From: Nereocystis luetkeana
Lineage: Eukaryota; Sar; Phaeophyceae; Laminariales; Laminariaceae
NCBI GenBank assembly: GCA_031213475.1
Contig: JARUPZ010000011.1
Coordinates: 248,001 to 312,000, forward strand
Direction of reading: 5' to 3'
DNA length: 64,000 bases
The notes beneath the pieces were generated by a model that searched no databases, was not told the origin of the DNA, and saw only the letters and a program-made list of their open reading frames with translations. Shown here piece after piece: positions 34,049 to 45,457 of the stretch. Positions within the stretch are counted from its first letter, which is position 1. Each line of letters begins with the position of its first letter. A program made the position numbers and the translations under genes.

Positions 34049-35497
34049 TGTACTAGTTATTGTACTGTCTGACAGTCCGTCCTATACCAACATTCCTATA
34101 AGAACATTACTATGGTAAACTGGATCCCCTGCTATACGTATGTCAACGTCTCAACAGAGGTAGGCTGGACTTACAATAAACCGTACTACGAGTAAGACAG
34201 ACCCGCCATCTATCTGCATATTATGACATACCAGTATACCCGAATATCCATACTATTAATAAGATATTCGTATCCTCGCATCAGTGCGCATGAACTGCAC
34301 ATCAAGATAGATACGGACATGGATCTCAACGTCCATACCCTGACACGCCCCCGTGACGTCGGTCAGTAGCTAACCCTAACGGTGTAGAAACCTGATACTC
34401 GGTATATCAGAATGCAAAATGGTACAACATAGTGAGACCTGCGCGATGGCAGTGGTAACATGGAGAAACCGTGAACACAAAGGTGACACCATACGCAGGT
34501 CTGCGTAAGAACGGTCGCAATACGGGTACGTTCGTGTGAATATAGCTAACCGTGATTGATTGTGCATGACCACTGACTAATTCACTGAGACAAAAAACGT
34601 TAAAAAGTATGAGCTGTACTGTATCGCGCCGCCTCAATCGAATGCTACGATCTAGAGCGACGAGAGTATTACATTATACTTAAAGAATAACGAAAAATCG
34701 GTGGGTGTACATCCAAACAAGGCTAACGTTGCACTACTGTATAATACCAGAACCTAATAGCACTCATATGTTCAGCAACCTACAGCGGATAGTTGAACAG
34801 ACATTTGAGAAAACTGGAACTGGTGCCCAGTATGTACGTGTGTACGAACTAACTCGTATGACTACAGAGTAGTACCTAGTATAAGCAAAAGACACGAAAT
34901 CGTTAAGTTACTACCAGCGATGTATGCTAAAAAAAATAAAGCGCTAGCCCGTCTGCTGTGTGTACATCGCGCCCCCGGAATGGATACCTAGAGCCTAGTA
35001 GTGCAAAAAAGTAGAAAACTATTGTAGACGCTACATAGCCCAGTTCATTTAGCGAAAGGAAGAGGCGTATAATTAAATTCGTACATGTACGTACGTACTG
35101 GAAAGAAAAACAGATATTAATAGCACGGCAATAGACTACTACTGTGGGAATAACCCTGCCACAAAAGATACTCGTAGTGCTGTTTTGTTCATCAGCGAGT
35201 TATATCCCAAGAAAGACAGCGTAAGAAGCGGAGTATTATCGAGGTGCGAGAAAATATGTGTTTTGTGTGTACGGGAGAAGTTGACCAACTGGATCAACAC
35301 GGGTTGTTGTACCCGTATAGTCCAGAAAAGAAGTGTATCTGGGACCTGTTCAGCTGTAGCAGTTGAATCGCGATCGAGAGGACGAAGCCAAGCAGGGTCA
35401 TCAAGACAGGCCCAAGGTGCGGTAAAGCCTTCTTGCTGTAGCTTCTGGCTCCCCTGTATTGCTGTGGACAGCAGACAGCTGGGGGCTCCGTACTTCC
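34049..35497. other. No supported gene
   Basis: AT-rich sequence with many GTAC and CGTA motifs. A 115-residue plus frame (35,185-35,532) and 65-76 residue minus frames (34,376-34,637) carry no recognisable domain. Confidence 0.35.
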
Positions 35498-35640
35498 GAT
35501 ATAGCGGTGGGTATGCCGCTAAACCGGTATAGCGGTGAGGATGCCGCTATATATATCGGGGTGCAGTCGTGGTAAGCGATTTTGGCACCGCTATAGAGGG
35601 GCATTCCACTATTTATTGAGGCCACCGCTATATCGGGACC
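35498..35640. repeat. Palindromic minisatellite with CCGCTATA motif
   Basis: The motif TATAGCGGT and its complement ACCGCTATA alternate at least six times (for example TATAGCGGTG, GCCGCTAAACCGG, GCCGCTATATATATCGG, CACCGCTATAG, CACCGCTATATCGGG). Stretches of this kind can form hairpins. Confidence 0.75.
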
Positions 35641-35861
35641 ACTACTGTATCGACAAAAACTTTAGTGTCAACAAATGTTCATTGAGATAATATATACCTG
35701 GTAAAATATAGTGTGAAATATCACACATCGTGCAAAGACGAGATGTAGAGCATCGCAAGTAACAGAGGGCATCGCATATATATGCGGTTTCGCTGTCGAT
35801 TATCGATGCACAGGAAGTTTGGACCGTATCCGCACTGGAGTTTCTCGCTACTTGGTTTATT

Positions 35862-36340
35862 AAGTGTGGAAGCTTCCGCTCGACTTCCACTTGACTCCCA
35901 AACCTTCCATTCGACTACTATTTGACTTCCAACACATCCACTCAGCTTCGAAAATGGAAGTTCTCGAAGTCAAAAGGGAAGTTTTGGAAATTGAATGAAA
36001 GTCAAATAGAAGTTTTGGAAGTTGAATGGGTGTCAAGTAGTAGTTTTGTAAGTTTTGTACGTAAAATGGAAGTCGAATAGAAGTCTTGGAAGTAGATTGA
36101 AACGTCCGTGCACTTCCATGGAAACTTCCACTTTAGACGCTAGTGCAGGCCAGTGGAAGTTCCGAAAGTGGAATCGAAGTGGATTTAAAGTGGAAGTTTA
36201 GTAGACGCTTCCACGGCCATGCCCGGTGATAGCTTCAATGCACCTTGATATAATTGCACCCTGCCACCCACTTCCAACCACTTCCATTCAACTTCCAAAA
36301 CCTCGATAACTTCAATGGACTTAAAAAACTGCACTTGACT
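35862..36340. repeat. Inverted-unit minisatellite, GGAAGT/ACTTCC motif
   Basis: From about 35,865 to 35,950 the strand is rich in ACTTCCA-type motifs (CGACTTCCA, TTGACTTCCA). From 35,950 to 36,110 the complement dominates (GGAAGTTTTGGAAGTTGAAT units). Orientation then changes again towards 36,340. Long imperfect hairpins are therefore possible. No gene. Confidence 0.85.
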
Positions 36341-36624
36341 TCTACCCCCCTATTCGGCTCTTCTGAGTCCACCCGGACCTTATCTCATCCGGATGTAATC
36401 CCATTTGGCACCCTGGTCCCACCCACAAGATAGATGCAGAAATACCTGAGCTCGGAGCACGGACCCCAGACGGTCAGAAGTCGTCGAACGGTAAAAACTT
36501 GTCGGATGAGAGTGAATTAAAGTTTCTGCGTAAATATATATGTCGATGGAGCTTCTACGGACGGACGTAGATAGAATTTAGCGCAGGGATGCATGGACGT
36601 TTATCTTTCATGGAATTCCATTAT

Positions 36625-36860
36625 ACTTACACGGACGCTTCCATTTGGAAGCTCCCACTCGATTATCATTCCACTTCCTAAACATCGGTTTGACTTCCAT
36701 TCAACATCTGAAAATTCCACTTCAACATCCACAACTAACTATCATTTGGACTTCCAAAAAGGATGAGCTTTTTGGAAGTCGAATGGAACTTTCGAGAGTC
36801 AAACAGATATCGAATGAAAGTTTTGGAAGTTGAATAGAAGTCGAGTTGAAGCTCCCACCC
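36625..36860. repeat. Second block of the GGAAGT/ACTTCC minisatellite
   Basis: The same motif family as 35,862-36,340, again with ACTTCC-rich sequence first and GGAAGT-rich sequence after (TTTTGGAAGTCGAATGG and TTTTGGAAGTTGAATAG). It is separated from the first block by about 290 bp. Confidence 0.82.
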
Positions 36861-37489
36861 AATAACCAAATACTGAGGTGGACCCCGCAGCAGTTTTACC
36901 GGTGGCAACAGCTTCCTCGACTAGCTGCCCGTCTAACAATACGGTGCAATGTAAGTGTATTTGGGTTGAGGTTGGGGTCCAAAATGACCCGGGAACAAAT
37001 GGGCTCGTCGCGAAGAACGGTGTTAATCATTTTATCGGCATCCCAACGCCGCCTCAATAGGCACAAAGGTGGGTACTGAAGGGGGTAAATGAGTAACTGG
37101 CTTTTGTAACAGCGATCTCGCGAAGACTGGCGACTTCGTAGCTCTCAACTTGAGATGAAAACCACGCCTCCGATACAGCAGTAGACATTCGGTCGAGTAC
37201 GAGCTGCCACCAGGATGCAAGGTAGGCAATAATACCGGATACCGGTACCTGTTGAACACCAGGGAGACTACCAACGTACTGTACCGACCAGTAGTAATTG
37301 TACGTTCATACCTATACCATACCTGCTAGGCTGCAACAGCAGCCACAGAATATTCGTACACTTTGTATTTATGTACTGCTGCCGTATACTGTAGTTCACA
37401 GCAGGGATATTTTCATTACCTTGGCCGCAATTATTATACTCTCAGCCCCAAAACGCGACACCTGGTAAATTCGCACAATAGCGTCAGAA
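36861..37489. other. No supported gene
   Basis: Overlapping open frames (77 residues +, 80 residues -) with no recognisable motif. Confidence 0.35.
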
Positions 37490-38045
37490 CCGCAGTTAGA
37501 CGTAAAACCTGCTGGCTTAGGGTTGCTAAAATAATACTTGTTTGGCATGAATACGTCGACATCGACTGTGACAATGGGTGCACCGCGTATGTATGGTTCA
37601 GGCCAAACGTCTTTCCTACAGAAATCTTTCACGCTGCCAAAGATCATTCAATGTAGGTATTAGATGGGATGAGGCCCCCAGCTCCGGAGCAGGAGGGCCT
37701 CGCTCGGGATGAACCCCGCGGTAGGTGCGCTCTCAGAGCGGCGCCCATCCCTGGGATTGAAATGATTGGTTCGAAAGAAATACGGCTAAACCTGTAGGGT
37801 GGGTGGGAAAGTCTGATGTTTTCCTGTGTCTTGAACCATGTTCTCGTACGCTAAGCTTGGACCAACTGATCGCTTTGTGCGTTTAAACTCTAAGTGAATC
37901 CAACAAATCCTGGATTAATATCGTGGTACCAAATATTGCGTACTTGGATCGGGTTTCGATTTTACTACAGTAATAGGTCACGCTGCCATCGATCATTCAA
38001 TGTAAGTATTGGGTTGGATGAGGCATCCTACCCCGGTCGGTGGTC
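37490..38045 (+). repeat. Two copies of interspersed repeat family A, inverted relative to 14 kb
   Basis: About 37,500-37,700 and 37,860-38,045 both end in GATCATTCAATGTA(A/G)GTATT, then GGATGAGGC, the complement of the 14.2-kb copies. The second copy also carries the TTTTACT(A/G)(C/T)AGTA block. The two are about 360 bp apart, comparable to the 317-bp spacing of the 14-kb pair. Confidence 0.72.
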
Positions 38046-38208
38046 CTACTAAAACTTCCTTCTGTTAATGTTCGTGATTGGCCATCAGCCGGCCGCTGTG
38101 TTGTCTCACCCAGATTTGCTTCGCAATGGTATATTTTAGCCGTGCGTGGGCGCGCACGCTGAGAAAACTAGCATGACAGCTGGAGACAGTGGCAGATCGC
38201 TCGTCATC

Positions 38209-38399
38209 GGCTAATAGTGGTACCGTTTCGTCTTTGGCGGTTGGACCTGAGTGCAAGTGGTCGATTCAATGTGGTGATTGGCTTCGATCTCCGACTTCCA
38301 CCTCTCGATCTTCTCGACCTCGTCGACGGTCGTACTCGCCAATGACTTGTTCTCGGAACCGTAGAGAAAGGCTCGCTTGCCGTAGAGTATCCACACCAC
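38209..38399 (-). CDS. Candidate coding fragment, unassigned, 62 residues
   Basis: A GC-rich minus-strand frame reads VVWILYGKRAFLYGSENKSL then ASTTVDEVEKIERWKSEIEA and NHHIESTTCTQVQPPKTKRY before a stop at about 38,211. The charged, helical composition and GC-rich third positions look coding. A stop lies directly upstream, so the true start must be a splice junction or this is a fragment. The E-K-I-E-R-W-K stretch vaguely resembles retroelement gag domains; I would not press that. Confidence 0.33.
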
Positions 38400-39722
38400 T
38401 CACGGGTGGCCCTCAACTCTGGCTCGCTGTCCCTGTTGGTCAGTGCTTGCGCTCGTCTCAAGACACTGGGACGTCGCGTGTTAGTGCACCTTAGATATAG
38501 CGTGCGTTCTGTGATTTTCTCCTTTCATCATGGGGCATGCATGCTTCAATATACTGCGGCAGGAGTACCCGGCGAATGGATGGTTCGGGCCAAACGTATT
38601 ATTTCCTTTGCTCAATCTAAAAAACAATCCAGTATTTCTTGCTGTTTCCGTCTTTGTTTCGTCGCATTGTTGTTCCTTCGGGAGAATGATGATACCTGAA
38701 GTTTCCCAATAAAAGCCAAAGTTTTACTGGAGGGTCGTACTATCCCCCGAGAAACGTATATCCTGTTCGTTGTGGCCATTAGGAGGTATCGAGGCCCTTG
38801 CAGATGCAAAGGAGGGTACTTATTGAAATGCCTCCTCATCATTCCCCGGGCAACGTATACTCCGTTCTTTCAAGGCCGTTAAAAAATATTCCCATCTTTG
38901 GATGTGCGAAGCGGGGTATCCATTGCTGTGTCTGTATCACGAAACGAAATTGCTCTACGCGGGACCCTTGGTATTTCCTGAGCTCTTCTTCCGGGTCTAA
39001 ATTACATGTCGCGGGTGATGGACGCTATAAAGATCCAGATAGATTCACCTACAGTAGACTACTACCAGGTACTATATTTTAATAGACTCCGGCGTTGTCG
39101 GCTAAATCTGAATTAAAACATTATCAGCAGCATGAGATATACCCATTTTCTGCATTGGACCGAATGTAGCAGAGCTGTGAGGAACTGTTTTAAAGTGAAG
39201 GGTAACTTTGGTGATGGAAAAGACATCGATCCGGCGCCTAGCCTTCGCAAAGGACGCCAATAATCCGTGTTCAAAGTTCCAGAGTCTATCCCTAAACCAT
39301 GGCCTGGACATTTATAGTGTTGTGCCTGAAAAAAACAAAATATTTAGTATGACACTGCGTCGAATCTATTTACAGCAGTTCCAGCACAGAATATCAATTG
39401 CTGGCAATGTATTACGATCAATAATGCACATACAGGTCAGATGGTTCATTTTTTCGTAAATCTATGGGGAGACATGCCTTCAAGTACCTGGAACCGGATC
39501 TTTAGGAATAAAACAAAAAAACTGAAACAAGTTATTTCTATGGAAGCCCGTTCCTGATACAGGCCGTATGCAAGGCCTGTGGTTGTCGGGCACGTCTCGT
39601 TACTAGCGTCAGTTTTCAGACGTCAACTACCATAACGACCATGCCACCCTTTTCTGATGTTCATGGCGATCAGTATGGTACCAACTATGCCCCACTTGCG
39701 TAGAAGCTGCTGCCAGCATTCG
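38400..39722. other. No supported gene
   Basis: Short open frames on both strands (up to 101 residues) without recognisable motifs. Confidence 0.35.
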
Positions 39723-39869
39723 TTAGGGAGATACGTTCTGTCTTTCAACTTGAGCCTTGTTGTACTGATCCACAGTCTCTTCAACGGTATTGAGAGCGAT
39801 GCATTGAGCATTCTCGCTTTTGATATGACGCCGTACAAGGCCACAATAATATGCACAATATTGCTGCAC
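39723..39869 (-). CDS. Candidate terminal exon, unassigned, 48 residues
   Basis: A strong acceptor (CATTTTTTTGTTACAG on the minus strand) opens a frame in phase 0 that reads VQQYCAYYCGLVRRHIKSEN, AQCIALNTVEETVDQYNKAQ and VERQNVSP, then stops. The composition is coding-like. The same acceptor read in phase 1 gives G-A-A-I, superficially like a beta-helix exon, but that frame lacks the rest of the pattern. Function unknown. Confidence 0.3.
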   Translation of the reverse strand: MQQYCAYYCGLVRRHIKSENAQCIALNTVEETVDQYNKAQVERQNVSP

Positions 39870-40898
39870 CTGTAACAAAAAAATGAAACCTATCTGCCAC
39901 TACCATATCAGCGGTTTTGGTTGTCACGACCGGAGAAAATGTGTCTTGAGCTTCAGAGGGGGCACTATGTCCACACAATGTGTCCATCATGGCATCGGCG
40001 ACCCCAATCCGACGGAGCTGCTGTGGTACGTGATGCGATCTAATTGTATTAGAAGGGTATGTACGACACCCAGATACCATGTTGCATGTTCTTCCTAATA
40101 ATATAGAACTCTGCTACTTAGTGCCGCTCACTGTTCAAGTCTCGTATTTTCGTGGACCACATCACACCGTTTCGCCACCTACAACGCGATTATCCATTTC
40201 GGTTCTCAGGTTAAACATCAGTAACTTCACCCCACTCACATAAGGCTCTATCGCCGACTGTTTTCGTAACTGCACACCATCCCACGTATAGTACTTGCAC
40301 TTCATAGTTTTCTTAGTTCGTTCGGACGATCTGGTATATCCAAACGTTGGCCCATCTGCCACTGGAACGGAAAGGGGTGTTCCTATCCCCCGCATACATA
40401 CATACTAGGTATTTTTCGACGGTCTGTCGTAGCACTCTCGTGTTGCCCATGATGGTGGACGAGGGGACAACCGTTTGAATGGGGACTTGGAACAGGAAAC
40501 ACATGAATATCACTATATGATTCAGGGCATTTCACTTGTGCAAACGTTCAAACCGGACGTGTTCTCAAAATATTCCCATTAGTTATGTTCAGTGTCTGCA
40601 ATGTACCCAGACGCTGTTAGCTTCAATCGTCGAGTCTGTTTGTATCGTATACTCTATCCTCGAACAGCGTTCAAAAACAATTTCCAAACCTAACGTTGCG
40701 AAGTAGAAGACGGCATCACGCAACCGTATACGATGTCACGTCTACCATCATAATACCTGCGTGCGCCTACGATGCGATATCCGGGCGTGCAAGAGCACAA
40801 CAGCGGATACAAGGGCTGTATAAATTCATTATTTTCGAGGTTGCCCATTGGGATTATAAGCACGGCATCGAAACACCGCATTTCAATGATATTCTCAC
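39870..40898. other. No firmly supported gene; two open minus-strand frames
   Basis: Minus-strand frames 39,781-40,080 (99 residues) and 40,162-40,395 (77 residues) are protein-like in composition but carry no recognisable domain and no convincing splice context. They lie between candidate exons on the same strand. Confidence 0.3.
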
Positions 40899-40982
40899 CT
40901 GCATGTCCGCCGGCCATATTATTGACAAAACTGGTGTCGCCGGTGATGTTAATGGCAGTATTTGTCGTCGCGCTGACAGCAC
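40899..40982 (-). CDS. Beta-helix repeat exon (84 bp, one pmp-like rung)
   Basis: Acceptor CTGTCCCGCTTACAG, 84 bp, donor GTGAGA; phase 1 at both ends. It encodes GAVSATTNTAINITGD then TSFVNNMAGGHA and ends with the split glycine. It contains the classic T-x-F-V-N-N box. N-I-T is a potential N-glycosylation sequon, consistent with an extracellular protein. The frame is clean throughout. Confidence 0.8.
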
Positions 40983-41412
40983 CTGTAAGCGGGACAGAAT
41001 TGTTGAAGTCATTTTTGTCAGCATACGATGTTATTCCGACAGACTCAGCCGTCGTGCTCAGTCATTTCCTTGTTCAAGCACAGATAGTATTCAATGCAGA
41101 TAGTCTGTTCGGAATCACGGTCTCGCTATTAAACACACTTCGGCCCCGCCTTGCCACATGCGTTGTGAGGCTTGTTACCACAACCAGCAGAACACCAGGT
41201 CATATGCCGCGCCTAGGCTTGTTAGTTCCAAAATCAGGGACATTTCTGATCACCATTGAGCCAGCCTAGCTGCTTACATAGAATTATGAACTACCATTTT
41301 CGTAACTTATTGTCCGGTCAAACTCATGCCGGAGGCCGCTGCGCCTTTCAAGCATATTGGTTGTGAATAGAGCATTCGAGGTTTCACAACATCCGGGCTT
41401 GAGAGGGACCTA
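40983..41412. other. Putative intron sequence; no supported gene
   Basis: A 165-residue plus frame (40,772-41,269) overlaps the repeat exon on the opposite strand and is treated as its shadow. Nothing else is visible. Confidence 0.4.
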
Positions 41413-42130
41413 TCCCCATATCAGAACCGTCTCCATACATCTATAACGCCAACCAAACGGGGGCCAACACACCCGATCCCCAAGGTCAACACCAACCCGC
41501 GCGGTACCCCCATCGGCCGACAATTGTTTTGTTTAGGCTCATGAAACCAGCCAGCGACACCAGGGAGGATAAGAAAGGCCCCATCCCCGGACCAGAAATC
41601 CTTGATTACAATAAACGCTTCTAGAACCCGGGGCCCGAAACCGATTTCCCCTGGGTCGAAACTTCCCGGCAAAGTGTAGAAACCTCTCCTCTGACGGCTG
41701 ATTGCTTGTTTCGGTAGCGCTCATGGGCCCAAAGCACGGCGAGAGCTGCTCCCTCAGACAACGGCCAGATCCCGCCGCACCCTGAAACGATATGGTGCCC
41801 TACCCAGAACATATATACTTCGGTACATCTGCAACCCCAACAACACGTCGACGAAAACGAATACTCCCCGGTTAGACACCGCCGCGCAACGTGTGGAAAC
41901 CCGACTTTACTGCCCGCTTTAAGGGTACCTGGGACGTATGCTGCCAATTCAGAAAGAACTGCCCACCGGGGCGACGGCTAGGTCTTGCCGCACCTGGCGA
42001 GGACAAGGTCCCACCCTCCGACCATATATCATTCCGTACATCAACAACTCCAAAACCCCGGAGACGAAAGCGGAGTTTTCGCGTGTCGATACCGCCTCGT
42101 AAAATGTGGAATACTTCCCCCCCTTGAATA
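41413..42130 (+). repeat. Satellite block 1, about 207-223 bp unit
   Basis: Tandem copies carry the marker GTGTGGAAACCC (41,672, 41,895, 42,102; spacing 223 and 207 bp). Each is followed by a CGGCGAGAGCTGCT-type block, a CCCGCCGCACC block, a CCCATCCC block with a CATATAT block, and ACAACTCCAACAAC. Open frames across it repeat with the array and are not genes. Confidence 0.85.
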
Positions 42131-42164
42131 ACACTTATAGATCGGGTTGGTGTCGGTTTGCAAG

Positions 42165-42900
42165 GACACTAAAACATGCCGTTCGCTATGTGATCTAGAC
42201 AACCAGAGAATTGCTTACTTGTTCTTACTGGCGGTCGGTCGCAGCCTGCGATCAAGTCAGAGATATTGTGAAGGGTGGACAATGTCGCCCTCTCTCAAGG
42301 GCCACCTTATAAAAGGACAGAAAACACATCCACCCATCGAAGCCGTCATCCTTGTGCAAGTCCACCTCCCATTCCGTTCTTAGTAAAATGCAGCTGACCC
42401 TTCATGAGACTCGCCGAACACCCGACGGCGCTTTGCTCTTGGCGCAAGCAATGTTTACCTGTTCGGTGAAACCTCGATGTGCTCCGTTTCACCGCTAGAA
42501 GGATGTGACAGTCTAGAGTAATACGATCAAGGCTATGCATGATATATCGTACGCCCCCTCTAATCAAGAGACAGTTACACAGTACCTACATTGCTGTCTA
42601 TTTAAGTGGCCCCACCGGAACTACAAATAACGTCATCCATGTACAAGTCTGCATCACAAGCGGTTCTTAGTCAGATGCAGCTCACTCTTCATGCGACTCG
42701 CCGGACACCTCACGGCTTTCCGCATTTGGTGCAAGGGGTGCCTGCCTGGTCGTGGAAAACACGACGTGCTCCGTTCAGGCACTATAGGGATGTGAGAGTC
42801 TGTGCTTATATGACTACAGCTATGCCTGTGAATGAGTACACCTCCCCCCCCCCTCTCCGGCTAGATACTGACGTGGGTAGCGCTGAATGTACCTCGCGAT
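42165..42900 (+). repeat. Repeat family D, paired copies 3 and 4, inside the satellite
   Basis: Two copies (about 42,360-42,595 and 42,640-42,895) match the pair at 32,240-32,890, in the same orientation and order. They sit between two blocks of the 210-bp satellite. The upstream AAAACATGCCG and TAGACAACCAG blocks are shared with copy 1. Confidence 0.75.
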
Positions 42901-42949
42901 GACACACTCTCCGCAGGTCGACCTTGAGGTCCCGCCTCATTCGGGAATG

Positions 42950-43930
42950 ATGTACATCGCTATGTACATACACAACTCCAATGTCCCGAGGGAGAAAATG
43001 GAAACTCCCCCGGTAGATACCTCCCCGCTACGTATGAAACCCCGATCCCACTAGCTGGTCGAGCTCGCTGGGGCTCATGGAGCCAGCGAGCGGGGATGAC
43101 TGCCCTCCGGGGCAACGGTGAGGTCCAACTGCACCCAGGGACGACCAAGTCCCATCCCCTGAACCCTAATCCTGTCATAACGTGTATTAGCTCAACAACA
43201 CGGGAATGAACACAGAGTTCCCCTTGGTCGATACTGCCCGGCAAGGAGTGGAAACCCCACCCTCATCAGCTGATTCCTGTTTTGAGTGGAGTTCATAGGG
43301 CGAGCGCACGGCGAGGGGTTCCCTTCGGGAGAACGTTGAGGTCACGCGTCACCGGGGGGTGATGCGGTTCCATCCCTGGATCCCATATCCTATCATATAT
43401 CTACAACTGCAACAAACCAGGTACGAACATGGCCATTCCTCGGGTTGGTACCGCCCCGAAAGGTGTGGAAAACCCAACTCCACTGGCTGATATACGGTTG
43501 GCTGGCTCCCTTGGATCCAGCGCGAGGCGAGAGCTGCTCTACAGGACGGCGAGGCCCTGCCTCACACGGGAATGACAACATCCCATCCATGAACCTAAAT
43601 CGTTTGCGCACATGTGCAACTACGACAACCGGCGACGAAAACATCCTTCCCACGTTTCTAAAACTATATATATATCGCACCGCAAGATGTGGCAACAAAG
43701 CGTGGAAATTCCAATCCCAGTGCCTAATATACGAGTTGTCTGGAGCTCATCGTGGTGCCAGTGCGCGGCGAGACCTCTTCTTCAGGATGAAGCCGATGCC
43801 CGCGGCACCCGGAGATGGTTGGCTCCATCCCCGAGTCATATACCATTCCGTACATGTACAATTCCAGCAACCCGGACACAAAATCCGACATCCCCCTGGT
43901 CGATATCATCAAGCACCGTGGTGCTCACAT
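42950..43930 (+). repeat. Satellite block 2, about 210-236 bp unit
   Basis: The marker recurs near 43,035, 43,245, 43,462 and 43,698 (spacing 210, 217 and 236 bp), with the same downstream blocks as block 1. Units are diverged by point changes and small indels. Confidence 0.85.
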
Positions 43931-44805
43931 TTCTGTTCAGAATAGCACATCACAGGAAACTGCAAATACCGTTAGCACCATGCACTTACAACCTATTCTG
44001 GGCAGCGCAGGGCTAGCGCCACGAGCGAACCCGTGACCGTGTCATTAATCTGCAATAAATGACGTATAACGCAAAAGGTACTGAGTATAGCTCAGCGTAT
44101 CGCCTGCGCAGCGTTCATGCGCTGACAAACGCCTGACGCGGGTCATGTTTTGAACGATACTTGTGTCGATTGTTCAATGCATTTGTGAAGAAGGGTGACT
44201 ACATACAAATGTCGCTGTTGAAAAACGCTAGGACCACGCTTCAGCAGGAAGCAAATACTGTAGCGAAGCGATGGCACCATCCACAATAATACGTGCCAAT
44301 GCCCGACGCATAATACGTTGGAAACTCATGCTACCATAGGCAAGGTTATAAAAGCCCAGCTATTTCAGCTGATGGTGTTCCTCACCGGAGGCGTTGGGAA
44401 CCTCTTCGCACTGATATTTAGGTCCCAATCGCATACGGTTTGTTGTCATATGCCCAGTCCAGTCACTGTGATCCCCCGTCGGGCTCGGCTCGCAAATATT
44501 CTCAAGATGGGTTTAAGAGTGCGGTCCTAAGCTTGTTATGCGATAAACCTGGAAGTTTTAGGCACCTAACGCCTTGTTTAGAAGGGATGGAAAGGGCAGG
44601 GTTCCTGCAGGCAGCGCTATTATAACTGTGTTTTTGTCCTCATGAAGACCGAGCACGGATTGTATGACATCGTTGTTGCCATCGTTGGCCATGCGGACAA
44701 TTGTGCAGCAACTGTTCGCAGATGAGAAAGGGAAAATCCAGCTTTGTAAACGATCCCTTAGGTAGTGTCAAAATTCAACATCGTAGCCCAAGTCGCCCTT
44801 CTTAC
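43931..44805. other. No supported gene
   Basis: Short open frames only (70 and 61 residues on the plus strand), without recognisable motifs. On the minus strand this would be intron between repeat exons. Confidence 0.4.
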
Positions 44806-44889
44806 CTCCATCAGCCCCGGCTTCGTTGTCCCGAAAAGATATGTTACCTCCAAGCCGCAGGGAAGAGTAGGCACTCACATATACAGCTC
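44806..44889 (-). CDS. Beta-helix repeat exon (84 bp, one pmp-like rung)
   Basis: Acceptor TGTTTTCTGGCCACAG, 84 bp, donor GTAAGA; phase 1 at both ends. It encodes GAVYVSAYSSLRLGGN then ISFRDNEAGADG and ends in the split Gly-Gly. The S-L-R-L strand and N-I-S-F-R-D-N-x-A box are canonical, and G-A-V-Y-V is the commonest pmp repeat start. This is the clearest example of the one-repeat-per-exon design, with an excellent pyrimidine tract before the acceptor. Confidence 0.85.
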
Positions 44890-45095
44890 CTGTGGCCAGA
44901 AAACATTGGTCGTTAGGGCCTTCAGCTCACTTGAAGGAAGATGATACAACAAGCGGTCGGTCATGGCTCGACTACTGTGTTTGGATCATGCACTGGCCTG
45001 CAAGCCATGGGGGCCGAAATCCAGAGGCACCGAGACGTGTTTAGTATGTACGACAATTTGTAAATACTACACGCTGACAACACAACATTGGAGAC

Positions 45096-45190
45096 CTTCG
45101 ACTATTAAGTCCCCCCCCACATGCAGCTGGCATCATTCGCCGAACCTGTCAATACCAAACTCTCCTTCCCAAACGCGTAGTTGAAGGAAA
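45096..45190 (-). pseudogene. Possible decayed beta-helix repeat exon with deletion
   Basis: The minus strand reads NYAFGKESLVLTG directly followed by SANDASCMWGG. This resembles the start and end of a rung with the middle missing. The expected acceptor dinucleotide is absent (CTACGCG where CTACAGGTGCG would fit). The similarity is weak and could be chance. Confidence 0.28.
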
Positions 45191-45380
45191 TCCGATACTG
45201 CTGTGTTGTTTAATGGCGAGGGATTCGAGCCCATGGGCACGATATGTGCCACGTCGTGCTTGGGGTGGGAAACGTCCACAACGTCTACGGTATTCAGACG
45301 TCTGGGAGAACAGAAGCGGACAAAAAACGTTAAAGCTTATAAATAGAGCAACCTTTATCGAGGGGGTTTACACGCTGTCC

Positions 45381-45457
45381 CTCCCCATTGGTTGTTTTGG
45401 CGAAGAGGTGTTCCGGTTGAGCTTCATAGGTGCGTCCATGTTGAGCACCCACAGCAC
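45381..45457 (-). pseudogene. Decayed beta-helix repeat exon
   Basis: A 77-bp stretch begins GTGCTGTGGGTGCT after CCACCG, where an intact exon would have CAG. A shifted frame carries DAPMKLNRNTSS, like the M-K-L-x-x-N-T-S-F strand of the family. The end reads GGGGAG without a GT donor. With 7 bp missing and both splice sites lost, this is a dead copy. Confidence 0.4.

Noticed and set aside
39781-39869. Possible further 84-bp beta-helix exon starting GAAILC after GTTACAG
   Set aside because: The start looks right, but no donor lies 84 bp on and the F-x-x-N-x-A box is absent.
40772-41269. 165-residue plus-strand frame
   Set aside because: It is antisense to the 84-bp repeat exon at 40,899-40,982, which has splice sites and a family match.
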